From Catenulispora yoronensis (GTDB lineage Bacteria; Actinomycetota; Actinomycetes; Streptomycetales; Catenulisporaceae), in assembly GCF_039531695.1 (NCBI RefSeq), contig NZ_BAAAQN010000054.1, positions 1-64,000 of the forward strand: 64,000 nucleotides of DNA, given 5' to 3'. Below are positions 26,169 through 35,214 of this stretch, one piece after another. The translations under genes and the position numbers were made by a program. Numbering within the stretch: the first letter of the stretch is position 1; each line of letters opens with the position of its first letter. Below the pieces are notes generated by a model, which saw only the letters and a program-made list of their open reading frames with translations, was not told the origin of the DNA and searched no databases.

Positions 26169-27202
26169 GTGTCCTGAGTTTCCACCCCGAGCCCGGCCAG
26201 TACGCCTGGACGTTCGGTGGCGCGGCCCCGCTCGCCACCGTCCGCTCCGGCGACGTCCTCGAACTCTTCACCGAGGACTGCTTCGCCGGCCGGGTCACCA
26301 CCGAGAAGGACCTGGTCACCCAGGTCTGCGAGTTCCCCTTCCTGAACCCGCAGACCGGCCCGTTCTACGTGGAGGACGCCGAGCCGGGCGACACCCTGGC
26401 GATCCACTTCATCTCCATCGAGCCGGCCCGCGACCAGGCCGCCTCCACCACCGTGCCGCTGTTCGGCGCCCTCACCTCCACCCACACCACGGCCACCCTC
26501 CAGCCGCCGCTGCCCGAGCGGGTCTGGATCTGGGAGCTCGACCGGATCCGCCGCACCTGCCGCTTCACCGCGGCGGACAGCGACTTCCAGGTCGACCTGC
26601 CGATGGACCCGATGCACGGCACCGTCGGCGTCGCGCCGGCCAACCTCGAAGTCCGCTCGGCCCTGGTGCCGGACGCGCACGGCGGCAACATGGACACCCC
26701 GGAGATGCGGGCCGGAGTGACCTGCTATCTCGGCGTCAACGTCGCCGGCGCGCTGTTCAGCCTCGGCGACGGCCACGCCCGCCAGGGCGAGGGCGAGACC
26801 TGCGGCGTGGCGGTGGAGTGCGCGATGGACACCGTCATCGCGATCGAGCTGGTCAAGGGTCGCCCGACGCCGTGGCCCCGGCTGGAGTCCGACACCCACA
26901 TCATGACCGCCGGCTCGGCGCGCCCGCTGGAGGACGCCTTCCGCATCGCCCAGCTCGACCTGGTGCAGTGGATCGCCAACGACTACGGCCTGTCCGAACT
27001 GGACGCGTACCAGCTGGTGTCGCAGGGTGTGGAGTCGCCCCTGGCGAACGTCTGCGACACCAACTACACCTCCATCGCCAAGATGCGCAAGGAATACCTG
27101 CCGGCGGCGTCCGGCTCGGCCGGTTCCGGCTACGGCTCGCACCAGCGGTTGCGGGCCAAGGCCGCGGAGTACTGGCAGCAGTCGCGGTCGCGTCCGCTCT
27201 GA
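26165..27202 (+). CDS. Acetamidase/formamidase family amidohydrolase
   Basis: The 345-residue enzyme belongs to the FmdA/AmdA family, which hydrolyses formamide or acetamide to ammonia and the carboxylate. Supporting segments are SGDVLELFTEDCFAGRV near the start, YVEDAEPGDTLAIHFISIEPA, PMHGTVGVAP and the metal-binding, Gly-rich GGNMDTPEMRAGVTCYLGVNV. YGLSELDAYQLVSQG near the end is also characteristic. There is no signal peptide, so it acts in the cytosol on substrate brought in by the permease whose stop codon overlaps its start. The exact amide is unknown. Confidence 0.92.
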   Translation: MSVLSFHPEPGQYAWTFGGAAPLATVRSGDVLELFTEDCFAGRVTTEKDLVTQVCEFPFLNPQTGPFYVEDAEPGDTLAIHFISIEPARDQAASTTVPLFGALTSTHTTATLQPPLPERVWIWELDRIRRTCRFTAADSDFQVDLPMDPMHGTVGVAPANLEVRSALVPDAHGGNMDTPEMRAGVTCYLGVNVAGALFSLGDGHARQGEGETCGVAVECAMDTVIAIELVKGRPTPWPRLESDTHIMTAGSARPLEDAFRIAQLDLVQWIANDYGLSELDAYQLVSQGVESPLANVCDTNYTSIAKMRKEYLPAASGSAGSGYGSHQRLRAKAAEYWQQSRSRPL

Positions 27203-27298
27203 CAGGGCTCTGGCAGACGGTCTGACAGGGCTCTGACGGGCGGCCCGGCAGGCGGTCCGATAGGGGGTTCTCCCACCCCGACACGGCGACACGGCGAC

Positions 27299-27328
27299 AC
27301 GGCCGGTCGAATGCTTTCGATCGGCCGT
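27299..27328 (+). terminator. Hairpin after the acetamidase gene
   Basis: ACGGCCGGTCGA and TCGATCGGCCGT pair over 12 bp with one G-U wobble around a six-base loop. It follows a stretch of direct repeats (CTGACAGGGCTCTG, then three CGACACGG copies) downstream of the stop at 27202, and precedes the EACC1 gene. Confidence 0.65.
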
Positions 27329-27394
27329 CGTGCTCGGCACACTTGAGGGGCGGACCGGAGCCCGGCCCGAGCGGACGCCACCAGAGGGAGCGCG

Positions 27395-27835
27395 ATGCAC
27401 ATACGGATCAGCGTCGTGGACAGCGACAGCGATGCCGAGGACCAGATCGCGCTCAGGTCGCTCTACCGCTGGCTGGCGCAGGACCTCGGGCCGGACGCCG
27501 AGCTGACCCTGCGGCCCCGGTCCGCGCCCGAGGCCCAGGGCGGCGCGTTCGAGATCATCAATGCGCTGATCGGCGACGGCGTCGGGCTCGGCGGACTGGC
27601 CTTGTCCTACGCGGCGTGGCGACAGGCGCACCGGTCGAAGGCGAGGATCAGCCTGGAGCGGGACGGGCTGACCGTCACCGTCGAGGACGCCTCGCCCGAG
27701 GCGCTCCAGCGGATCGCGGAGGTGCTGGGCGCGCCCGCCGGATCGGACGGGGCGAAGGAATCCGCCGTCCCCATCGCGGGGAGCCCCACCGCCGACGAGA
27801 GCTCCGCCGCCGACGGATCCTCGGCCGCGCAGTAG
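27395..27835 (+). CDS. EACC1 (effector-associated constant component 1) protein
   Basis: The 146-residue protein opens with MHIRISVVDSDSDAEDQ and an acidic helix-strand unit (LYRWLAQDLGPDAELTLRPR). A Gly-rich hydrophobic segment follows (INALIGDGVGLGGLALSYAAW) and then a basic strand pair (SKARISLERDGLTVTVED). This order is diagnostic of EACC1, a small component described by Aravind and colleagues in actinobacterial NTP-dependent conflict systems. The last 30 residues are a Ser/Ala/Asp-rich tail. Start ATG 27395 follows GAGGGAG. Only 29 bases separate it from the caspase-NACHT gene, so the two form one operon. Confidence 0.82.
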   Translation: MHIRISVVDSDSDAEDQIALRSLYRWLAQDLGPDAELTLRPRSAPEAQGGAFEIINALIGDGVGLGGLALSYAAWRQAHRSKARISLERDGLTVTVEDASPEALQRIAEVLGAPAGSDGAKESAVPIAGSPTADESSAADGSSAAQ

Positions 27836-27864
27836 CCGACGCGGCACCGAACCGGTAACCGACC

Positions 27865-30800
27865 TTGGACTCCGTCGCCGATCCGAGCGCCTCACGGGCC
27901 GTGCTCATCGGGCCTTCCCGCTTTCCGCTCGACCCGGACATCAACGACCTGCCCGCGGTCGCCAACAACCTGCCGCGGCTCGTCTCGCTGCTGGGCGAGG
28001 ACCGGATCTGGGGTCTGCCGAAGGAGCACATCGAGGTGCTCGGCCAGGACCGGCTCAGCGGCGACGGCGCCGCCGTCCGGGTGCTGGACACGGTCAGCCA
28101 GGCGATCCGGGACACCCGCGATCTGCTGCTGGTCTACTACTCGGGCCATGGGCTGCTCAACGCAGAGGGGCGCCTTCACCTGGCGCTGCCGGAGACCAGG
28201 CACGACAGCCTGTACCGGGCGCTCGACTACGAGGCGCTGCGGCAAGTGCTGGCGTCGGCGGTCCGGATCCCGCACAGGGTCCTGATTCTGGACTGCTGCT
28301 TCGCCGGTAAGGCGACCGACGCCGGAATGGGTTCGGCGACGTCGACGGCGATATCGACGCAGGCGCGGGCCCAGGCCCCGGCCGGATCGTTCCTGCTGGG
28401 CGCGGCCGCCCCGACCGATATCGCGCTCGCGATCCCCGGCGAGCCCTACACGGCGTTCACCGCCGAGCTCATCACGGTGCTCGATCAGGGCATCGCGGAC
28501 GGCGGCCCGTTCCTGCGGATGGATGCCGTGGTCGAGCACCTGGACGAGGTGCTGCACCGCAAGCAGCGTCCGAGGCCTTGGCCCGTGGCGGCCGGCAGCG
28601 GGGGACGCATCGTGCTGGCGAGGAATGTGGCATATCAAGTCCCGTTTGAGCAAGCTTCGGACGCGCTGACCGATTTGGCGACGGCGCAGGTGCGAGCAGG
28701 TGCCGCGTTTCCGTATCGGCTCGCCGGGGCGCACAATGCGCGGCTGGACGCCGTGTACGTGCGCCAGGACTTCCGCCGGTACGCGCCGCAGCCCGGCGGC
28801 GATCCCGAGGACGACGAGCGAGAGTCGGAGCGGCGGTCCGGCGCGTCGGCCCTGGGGCCGGCGGTGCCGCTGGACGACGTGCTCGGCGGCGCGGGGCACC
28901 TGCTCGTCATCGGACCGCCGGGACAGGGCAAGACGACGCTGACGTTGCAGCTCGCGATGCGGCTGGCCGAGCGGTTGACCGAGCGATCGGCCGAGCGATC
29001 GGCCGAGCGATCGGCCGAGCGATCGGCCGAGCGGTCGACCGCGCTCGGGCGAGGTACCGGCGTGTCAGACCCCGTCGATGTCTCCAAGGACCTCGTGGGA
29101 CTGCGCGTCACCGCGTCCGCGCTGGCCGCCGAGGACGGCCCGTGGGAACAAGCGGTCACCCGGGCCGCGGCGCGCGAACTGGGACTGGCCCTGAACCGAG
29201 GGCTGCCCGAGGATCTCCTGACCCGGGCCGGGCCCCGAACCCGCTGGCTGCTGATGGTCGACGGCCTGGACGAGATCGCCGACCCCCGAGCACGCCAGCA
29301 GTTCATCCACCACCTGGCCCAGCGCGCCGGCGATCCGGGACTGCGCCTGCTGGTGACGACCCGCGACCTGCCCGCCGGCGAACTCGCCGCGTTCGAGCAG
29401 GCCGGGGTGTCGCGCTACGTCCTGGCACCGTTCGACGGGACGCAGCTGGAGGCCTTCGCAGAATCCTGGTTCGGGCCCGAGCCCCAGGGCCGCCGCCTCG
29501 CCGCCGGGTTCCTGGCCGGAGTCAAGGAGACCGGGCCCCGGGAACTGCTCCAGGTGCCCCTGCTCGCGACCATCGCGGCGATCCTCTATCAACGACAGCC
29601 GGACGCGCCGCTGCCCGGGAACACCTACACGCTCTACGAGCAGTACCTCGGCTACCTCGGCGCGGCGCGGGCCGAGCTGACCGCCCGGCAATGGGCCGAC
29701 ATCCGGGTCCGGTTGGAAGCGGCGCTCAGCGGCGGGGCAGCCGTCGCGGACCGGTTGCAGACGGAGCGTGCGGCGCTGGTCGACCACTTGGCGATCCGGG
29801 CCGTGGACGGCGAGGCCGATCTGATCGGGGCGGCGGTCGCCTTCATGGACGAGCGTGGCGGCCGGCAGGCCGCCATCCGGGTGCCGGACTGGCCGGAGCT
29901 GATCGCGGCCGCGCTGGACGTGACGGGGCTGTTCCTCCATGTGCCGAGCCTGCGATTCATCCACCTGAGCCTGGCCGAGCACTTGGCGTCGGCGGCCAAG
30001 GCCCGGGCGCTGCCGGACGAGTTCGTGCTGGGCGATCCGGCCTGGTCGGCGCTGCTCGACGACGACGGGGAGCTCGACGACGCGTCGGCCGCGGTCTTGA
30101 CGCATTACGCCTATCAGAACGGCGGCGCCGAAGAGGTCCTGAACTGGCTTGAGCAGGGAACCCTGGATACCAGGGTCGGTGTGGTCGTGCTGCTGGCCAA
30201 CGGCATTCCGGCGGACCCGATTCACACCAAGCGGCTTCTCGACACGCTGCGCTATCAGGTAACAGTGACGCGGGAATCGCGGAGAGCCGTATACGTCGCG
30301 GTGGCGCGCTTACGCCATCCGAGCGCTTTGCAGTTCTTGTCCGAGGTGGCCACGAACGAGAACTTCAGGCACCAGGCGCGTGCCATCGCGGCGATGGCGC
30401 TCCCGTTGGCGCGTCGGGCCGAGGCCGTAGCAATCCTGAACGCGATCATCGACGATCCCGAGGCCCTTGCCGAGACTCGGTCCGACGCCGCCGAGGCACT
30501 GGCCGAACTCGGTCCCGAACATCTGCCACGTGCTGCGGAAGGCCTGGTCTCGGTCCTGACCGACGGCACCGCCGACAACTACGACTTCAATCACGCGATG
30601 AACGTCCTGGCCACGATGGATCGCGAGTACACCCGCCATGCCATCGATCTCTTCCGGACAATCGTGGAAGACACCAATGCCGAACCGGCGGACCGTGTAC
30701 GTGCTGTGAGAATGGTGGCCAAGTTCGAGCCTCGTGCCGATGTCGCGGCTGCGGTAGTGCGTTCGATGCTGGCGGACACGAGGATTGACGTCAGGCCGCG

Positions 30801-33800
30801 CGCTCGGCTGGTGGGGATCCTCACCGAGCTTGGCTCCGCCTTCGAACTCGAGGCCGTGAACGTTGCCCGGGAACTGATGGCGGGTGTCACCGCCGACCCT
30901 TCGGAATACCTCGAAGCCATATCCGATTTCGTCGACGAGTTCCTTGACTATCCGGGTGCACACTCCCTGATCGCGGCGGAGGCCTTCCGCGCGGTGCTGT
31001 CCGATCCGTTCGCCACTCCGACCGCTGTGTGTGACGCGGCGAGCCGTCTCGTCGCGTTCGGCTCGGAGTATCTCAGCGAATGCGCGGCGGCCCTTTGTGC
31101 TCTGTTCGGCGACCCTTCGACCGACCTTGGCTATCGGATCCGCGCGGCGCGGCAATGCGCGGGACTCGGTGCCGAATACCGTCCCGAAGCCGCGGTCTTC
31201 CTTCAAAGTCTGCTGCCCGACGAATCCGGGTGGCGACCTGGCGTCCACCGTTGGGAGGTCTTGGACAACCTCGTCGGACTGGGGGCCGAGTGCCTTGAAC
31301 TGGCTGCGGACGCGCTGCGGCACATGGCCACCGATCCCCAAGAAGAGTTCCCGATCCGGACGCGCGCCATCAACCGGCTCACCGACCTGGACGCGCCGCG
31401 CATAGCTGAGGCCGTCGCGGCGTTCGAGCTTCTGGCCTCCGATCCGGCTGAGAACACGATTGCCCTCATTGGTTTGGCCAGGGATGTGGGCCGAACCGGC
31501 CCGGGCTGTGTGGACAGTGCCGTCGCCGTGTTGCGGAGCAGGTTGGCCGACAGCGGGAGCGCCGCGCAGGAGATGCTTGCCGCCACGATGGTTCTGGTCG
31601 AGTTCGGCGCGACCTCTCGCGTCGAGGCAGCAGGAATTCTCCGGGGCATCGTCGCTGACTCGGACGCGGACGTCGAAACGCGCAAGGAGGCGGCGAAGAA
31701 ACTGGTCACGATGGGGCCCGAATACGTGGCGGAAGCGGCCTCGGTCATGTTGCGCATCGCCCAGGAACCGAGTTCGAGCCTTGATCGTCGCATGGAGATC
31801 GTGGGGGATCTGTGCGAGTTGGGTCCTGAGTTCCTCGACGACGCGGCGCGTATGGTGCGGTTGGTCGTGGACACGGCGCCGGACAGCGGCACTCGTGTTC
31901 GGGCAATGCGGATGCTGGCCGCCTTCGGGCCCGAACTCGCCGCTGAGATGCGGGCCGCGCTGGCGGTGTACGCCGCGGACGCTTCGGCGTCCATCTCCGA
32001 ACGCACTGCGGCCGCTGTGGAGTTGAGCCGGTTTGACGACCGAGGAAGCTTTGAAAGCCACCGGCTGCTCGCGTCGATGATCACCGATCCGGCCCTCAGC
32101 GCGGCGGAGCAATGTGTTGTCACCGAAGAACTCGCGGAAGGAAGCATGCCACGGGACGCGATCGCCACTCCGTATCTCCGGCGGATCGCCGCCGACCGAA
32201 GCCTGACCTACAGTGAGCGGATCACCGCGGTCCGCCAGCTGAGAGCGTACGACTACGGCGACTTCGCGCACGCCGAGTCGATGCTTTGCCAGATGGTCGG
32301 GGACACCGATGCCGATGTGGACGACCGCGTCTGGGTTGCGGAAGTGCTCATCGAAGTCGCGGGGTGCGCGGTCCCCGAAGCAGTGGCCGCGCTGCGCGGG
32401 ATCATGGCGGACTCCGGCACCGCAGCGAGCACACGGTACGACGCCGCCGCCGTGCTGGCGGAGACCAGGCCTCGTTTCGCGGCGGAAGGCGCCGAACTGC
32501 TCCTTCAGGCGATTGTCGATTCCGACGTGGACGAGGACGATCGCCACGGGTTTGCCCGCGACCTCGTCGGCCTCGGGCCGTCGTTCGAATCCCGGGCGGT
32601 ACAGGTGCTCAGCGAGGCGGCCGGCAACCGCGAAGCCAATGTCGTGCGCCGCCTGGAACATATCCGAGTGCTGACCAAGACCGGTCGTGAGTACCCGGCT
32701 TTGGCGGGCGACTTGCTCCGGGCCATCACTGCCGACCCGGACGTCGAACCCACGGGCCGCTGGCTGGCCGCCGAGCTGCTCGCCCAGACCGTGAGCAGCC
32801 GAGTTCCCGAGGCCGCGGACGCCATCCGGGTGGTCCTCGCCGACCCGGAGGTCGCGCCGTTCGACCACCGATGGGCCGCCGTCGCGCTGGCGCGGCTGGG
32901 GCCGGCGTACCACGCGGAAGCCGAAGCCGCTGTCCGGGCGGCCATCGCGGCTGCGGGGGAGTCCCCGCAGGACCGTCGATGGAGCCTCGCGGCTCTGGGG
33001 AAGCTGGGGCCGCGACAGCGGGAGGAGACCTGGAACCTCCTCCTGCCGGAAATCCTCGACGTCGCCGCGCCGTGGTCCGATCGCCAACAGATCATGGACT
33101 TGCTCGGCGAGCTCGAACTCCCCATAACGTTCTACGTCGACGCCACTCGTCAGCTCATGACCGGCGGCGACCTGCCGGCTAGGCGCTCGGGATTCGCCCG
33201 CGCTATGGCCGAGGCGGAGCCCGAGTACGAGCAGGAAGGAGCGGACTTCCTCCGCGCCGCAGTCGCCGACGAGTCGTCTCCCATGGCCGACCGGCTCGAC
33301 GCCGTGGCAGAGCTGGTCAAGCTGTCGGCCGTCCACAAGAAGGCGGCGGAGGTCGAGCTGCTCAAAATCCTCGCAGCGCCCGGCTTGACCGCTGGGGAAC
33401 GCGGCCGTGCAGCTTCGATTCTGGTCGAGGCCGATCCGGAGCGTACTGCCCAAGCGGTCGAGACGATGGCCGCCTTGATGGCGGATCCGGCTACCTCCAT
33501 CGCGGATCGTGCGGAGACGGCCGCGCTCCTCCTTCAGATCGACCAGATCGGCACCGAGCATCATGCCGAGATCGCGGAGGCGGCCGAGGCTTTCATCCGC
33601 CTGTCCGGCACCACGGCCGAGGAGCGCAATCGCTTCGCCCACGTCCTGGCCCGGCTCGGCCCGGACTACGAGGGGCACGCGGAATGGGCCCTTCACATCG
33701 CGGTGCTCGACCCGGGCAACGAACTGTCGGAGCGTCGCGTCGCCGCCTCGCTTCTGGCCGGCTGGAGATCCAGCAGGGTCGATTCCATCCGAGAAGATCT

Positions 33801-34194
33801 TCGGGAGTCCGCCGCTGACCGGACCGAGGTGCCTTGGAACCGCTACTGCGCAGCGCAGGTACTCGCCGTACTGAGTCCCGAAACTGTTGCCGACACGGCG
33901 GAACTGCTTCGCACGCTCGCCGCGGATCCGGACGACCCGGTCGACATGCGCGTGCTGTCAGCCTTGGCCCTGTCCGACCTCGCGGACGAGCACCAGGACG
34001 AGGCCGAGGCAACGATGAGTGAGCTGAGCGCCCACCCCGACTGTTCCGACTTTACTCGGGACTTCCTCCAGTCGCGCGAGTCCCGCGGCCAGGCTGCTGA
34101 TCCTGGTCCGGCGACCGACGACGACGCCCAGGTCGCCAGGCCGATCATCGCCTACGAGACCTCCGGCGACCAGTCGCGGCCTCAGGCCGTCTGA
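27865..34194 (+). CDS. Caspase-NACHT-HEAT-repeat conflict-system protein (2109 residues)
   Basis: An N-terminal caspase-like protease domain has the catalytic dyad His95 (YYSGHG) and Cys145 (LILDCCFAG). A P-loop NTPase of the NACHT/STAND class follows, with Walker A GPPGQGKT at about 350-357 and Walker B LLMVDGLDEI at about 462-471. The remaining roughly 1300 residues are a solenoid of about thirty HEAT-like helical repeats of about 37 residues (LGPE, ADRxxA, AAxxLRxIxAD). This is the plan of bacterial NLR-like proteins: repeats sense a trigger, NACHT oligomerises, caspase cleaves. The start is TTG 27865, the only upstream choice, without a clear ribosome binding site; coupling to EACC1 is likely. 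It converges with the oxidoreductase gene, overlapping by 13 bases. Confidence 0.92.
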   Translation: MDSVADPSASRAVLIGPSRFPLDPDINDLPAVANNLPRLVSLLGEDRIWGLPKEHIEVLGQDRLSGDGAAVRVLDTVSQAIRDTRDLLLVYYSGHGLLNAEGRLHLALPETRHDSLYRALDYEALRQVLASAVRIPHRVLILDCCFAGKATDAGMGSATSTAISTQARAQAPAGSFLLGAAAPTDIALAIPGEPYTAFTAELITVLDQGIADGGPFLRMDAVVEHLDEVLHRKQRPRPWPVAAGSGGRIVLARNVAYQVPFEQASDALTDLATAQVRAGAAFPYRLAGAHNARLDAVYVRQDFRRYAPQPGGDPEDDERESERRSGASALGPAVPLDDVLGGAGHLLVIGPPGQGKTTLTLQLAMRLAERLTERSAERSAERSAERSAERSTALGRGTGVSDPVDVSKDLVGLRVTASALAAEDGPWEQAVTRAAARELGLALNRGLPEDLLTRAGPRTRWLLMVDGLDEIADPRARQQFIHHLAQRAGDPGLRLLVTTRDLPAGELAAFEQAGVSRYVLAPFDGTQLEAFAESWFGPEPQGRRLAAGFLAGVKETGPRELLQVPLLATIAAILYQRQPDAPLPGNTYTLYEQYLGYLGAARAELTARQWADIRVRLEAALSGGAAVADRLQTERAALVDHLAIRAVDGEADLIGAAVAFMDERGGRQAAIRVPDWPELIAAALDVTGLFLHVPSLRFIHLSLAEHLASAAKARALPDEFVLGDPAWSALLDDDGELDDASAAVLTHYAYQNGGAEEVLNWLEQGTLDTRVGVVVLLANGIPADPIHTKRLLDTLRYQVTVTRESRRAVYVAVARLRHPSALQFLSEVATNENFRHQARAIAAMALPLARRAEAVAILNAIIDDPEALAETRSDAAEALAELGPEHLPRAAEGLVSVLTDGTADNYDFNHAMNVLATMDREYTRHAIDLFRTIVEDTNAEPADRVRAVRMVAKFEPRADVAAAVVRSMLADTRIDVRPRARLVGILTELGSAFELEAVNVARELMAGVTADPSEYLEAISDFVDEFLDYPGAHSLIAAEAFRAVLSDPFATPTAVCDAASRLVAFGSEYLSECAAALCALFGDPSTDLGYRIRAARQCAGLGAEYRPEAAVFLQSLLPDESGWRPGVHRWEVLDNLVGLGAECLELAADALRHMATDPQEEFPIRTRAINRLTDLDAPRIAEAVAAFELLASDPAENTIALIGLARDVGRTGPGCVDSAVAVLRSRLADSGSAAQEMLAATMVLVEFGATSRVEAAGILRGIVADSDADVETRKEAAKKLVTMGPEYVAEAASVMLRIAQEPSSSLDRRMEIVGDLCELGPEFLDDAARMVRLVVDTAPDSGTRVRAMRMLAAFGPELAAEMRAALAVYAADASASISERTAAAVELSRFDDRGSFESHRLLASMITDPALSAAEQCVVTEELAEGSMPRDAIATPYLRRIAADRSLTYSERITAVRQLRAYDYGDFAHAESMLCQMVGDTDADVDDRVWVAEVLIEVAGCAVPEAVAALRGIMADSGTAASTRYDAAAVLAETRPRFAAEGAELLLQAIVDSDVDEDDRHGFARDLVGLGPSFESRAVQVLSEAAGNREANVVRRLEHIRVLTKTGREYPALAGDLLRAITADPDVEPTGRWLAAELLAQTVSSRVPEAADAIRVVLADPEVAPFDHRWAAVALARLGPAYHAEAEAAVRAAIAAAGESPQDRRWSLAALGKLGPRQREETWNLLLPEILDVAAPWSDRQQIMDLLGELELPITFYVDATRQLMTGGDLPARRSGFARAMAEAEPEYEQEGADFLRAAVADESSPMADRLDAVAELVKLSAVHKKAAEVELLKILAAPGLTAGERGRAASILVEADPERTAQAVETMAALMADPATSIADRAETAALLLQIDQIGTEHHAEIAEAAEAFIRLSGTTAEERNRFAHVLARLGPDYEGHAEWALHIAVLDPGNELSERRVAASLLAGWRSSRVDSIREDLRESAADRTEVPWNRYCAAQVLAVLSPETVADTAELLRTLAADPDDPVDMRVLSALALSDLADEHQDEAEATMSELSAHPDCSDFTRDFLQSRESRGQAADPGPATDDDAQVARPIIAYETSGDQSRPQAV
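28969..29040 (+). repeat. Six in-frame 12-bp repeats inside the NACHT domain
   Basis: Units of GAGCGATCGGCC, four identical and one variant at each end, encode E-R-S-A repeats in the helix just after Walker A. Each intact unit contains the palindrome CGATCG. Slippage would change length in steps of four residues without breaking the frame. Confidence 0.9.
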
Positions 34195-35123
34195 CCATCC
34201 GGCGCGTTCAGCACGACCTTCCCCCGGATCCGTCCGGCCTCGCTGAGCCGGTGGACCTCGGCGGTATCAGCGAACGTATACTCGGCGCTCACATCCACTC
34301 GCACCACGCCGGCATCGACCAGGGCGACCAAGGCCGCGAGGCCGGCGGGGTCGTTCCGGGCCACCATGTGCAGCGTCGTCACACCGGAATCGCCGTCGGC
34401 CGGGAACGGCGTCGCGACGCTCACGATCCGTCCGCCCGGGCGCACGAGCGCGGCCAGGGCGGCCGTCTCCGATGGCGGTATCGCGACGACGTTGATCAGG
34501 ACGTCCACGGGCTCCGTCAGCTGCTCGGCGATCGGCGACGCCGTGTAGTCGACGATCTGGTCCGCGCCCTGTGCCCGCACAGCAGCGGTGCTCCGCGGTC
34601 CGGCGGTCGCGATGACCGTCGCGCCGGCGTGCTTCGCGAGCTGTGTCACGAAGCCGCCGACCCCGCCACCGGCGCCGTTGACCAGAACCCGCTCCCCGGC
34701 GCGGAGCTCGGCGTGCTCGAACACCGCCTGCCACGCGGTGTGTCCAGCGACCGGCAGCGCGGCGGCGTGCGCCAGCGGGATGGACTTCGGCGCCGTCACG
34801 AGGACCGCTGCCGGGACGGCCACGTACTCCGCACAGGCCCCACCCTGATCCGAGCGGCCGACTACCTGGTCCCCAACGGCCAAGCCCTCGGTATCGGCGC
34901 CGACTTCGACGACGGTGCCCGCGACGTCCCAGCCGAGTATGTAAGGGAACGTCAGCGGGAAAAGGTTGTGCAGCATGCCGGCGCGGAGGAACGACTCGGT
35001 GGGGTTGAACGACGTCGCGGCCACCTGGATCAGTACCTCGTCCGGGCCGGGGACCGGTCGTGGAGCGTCCTCGTAGCGGATCACTGATGCGTCGCCGTAC
35101 TCATGGATTCGCGCGCTTTTCAT
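34182..35123 (-). CDS. Zinc-independent quinone oxidoreductase-like MDR dehydrogenase
   Basis: The 313-residue protein is an NADP-dependent medium-chain reductase of the quinone oxidoreductase branch. Features are MKSARIHEYGDASVIRYED at the N-terminus, PYILGWDVAGTVVEVG, the substrate-domain segment VAGHTAWQAVFEHAEL, and the Rossmann glycine motif VNGAGGGVGGFVTQLAKHAGA. The structural-zinc cysteines of alcohol dehydrogenases are absent. It probably reduces enones or quinones. The AraC-type regulator starting at 35215 is divergent and may control it. Confidence 0.9.
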   Translation of the reverse strand: MKSARIHEYGDASVIRYEDAPRPVPGPDEVLIQVAATSFNPTESFLRAGMLHNLFPLTFPYILGWDVAGTVVEVGADTEGLAVGDQVVGRSDQGGACAEYVAVPAAVLVTAPKSIPLAHAAALPVAGHTAWQAVFEHAELRAGERVLVNGAGGGVGGFVTQLAKHAGATVIATAGPRSTAAVRAQGADQIVDYTASPIAEQLTEPVDVLINVVAIPPSETAALAALVRPGGRIVSVATPFPADGDSGVTTLHMVARNDPAGLAALVALVDAGVVRVDVSAEYTFADTAEVHRLSEAGRIRGKVVLNAPDGQTA

Positions 35124-35214
35124 GATCCCAACCTAGGGAGGCGTGGCGAGACGAACCATGTGCATGGATCCCTGCTTCATACGCGATCGTCTCCCTTCTC
35201 GGTAGCCTTGCGAT

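Noticed and set aside
30310..33696. A 1128-codon minus-strand frame opposite the HEAT-repeat region
   Set aside because: Repetitive complement of the solenoid without motifs; the plus strand encodes clear helical repeats continuous with the NACHT domain.
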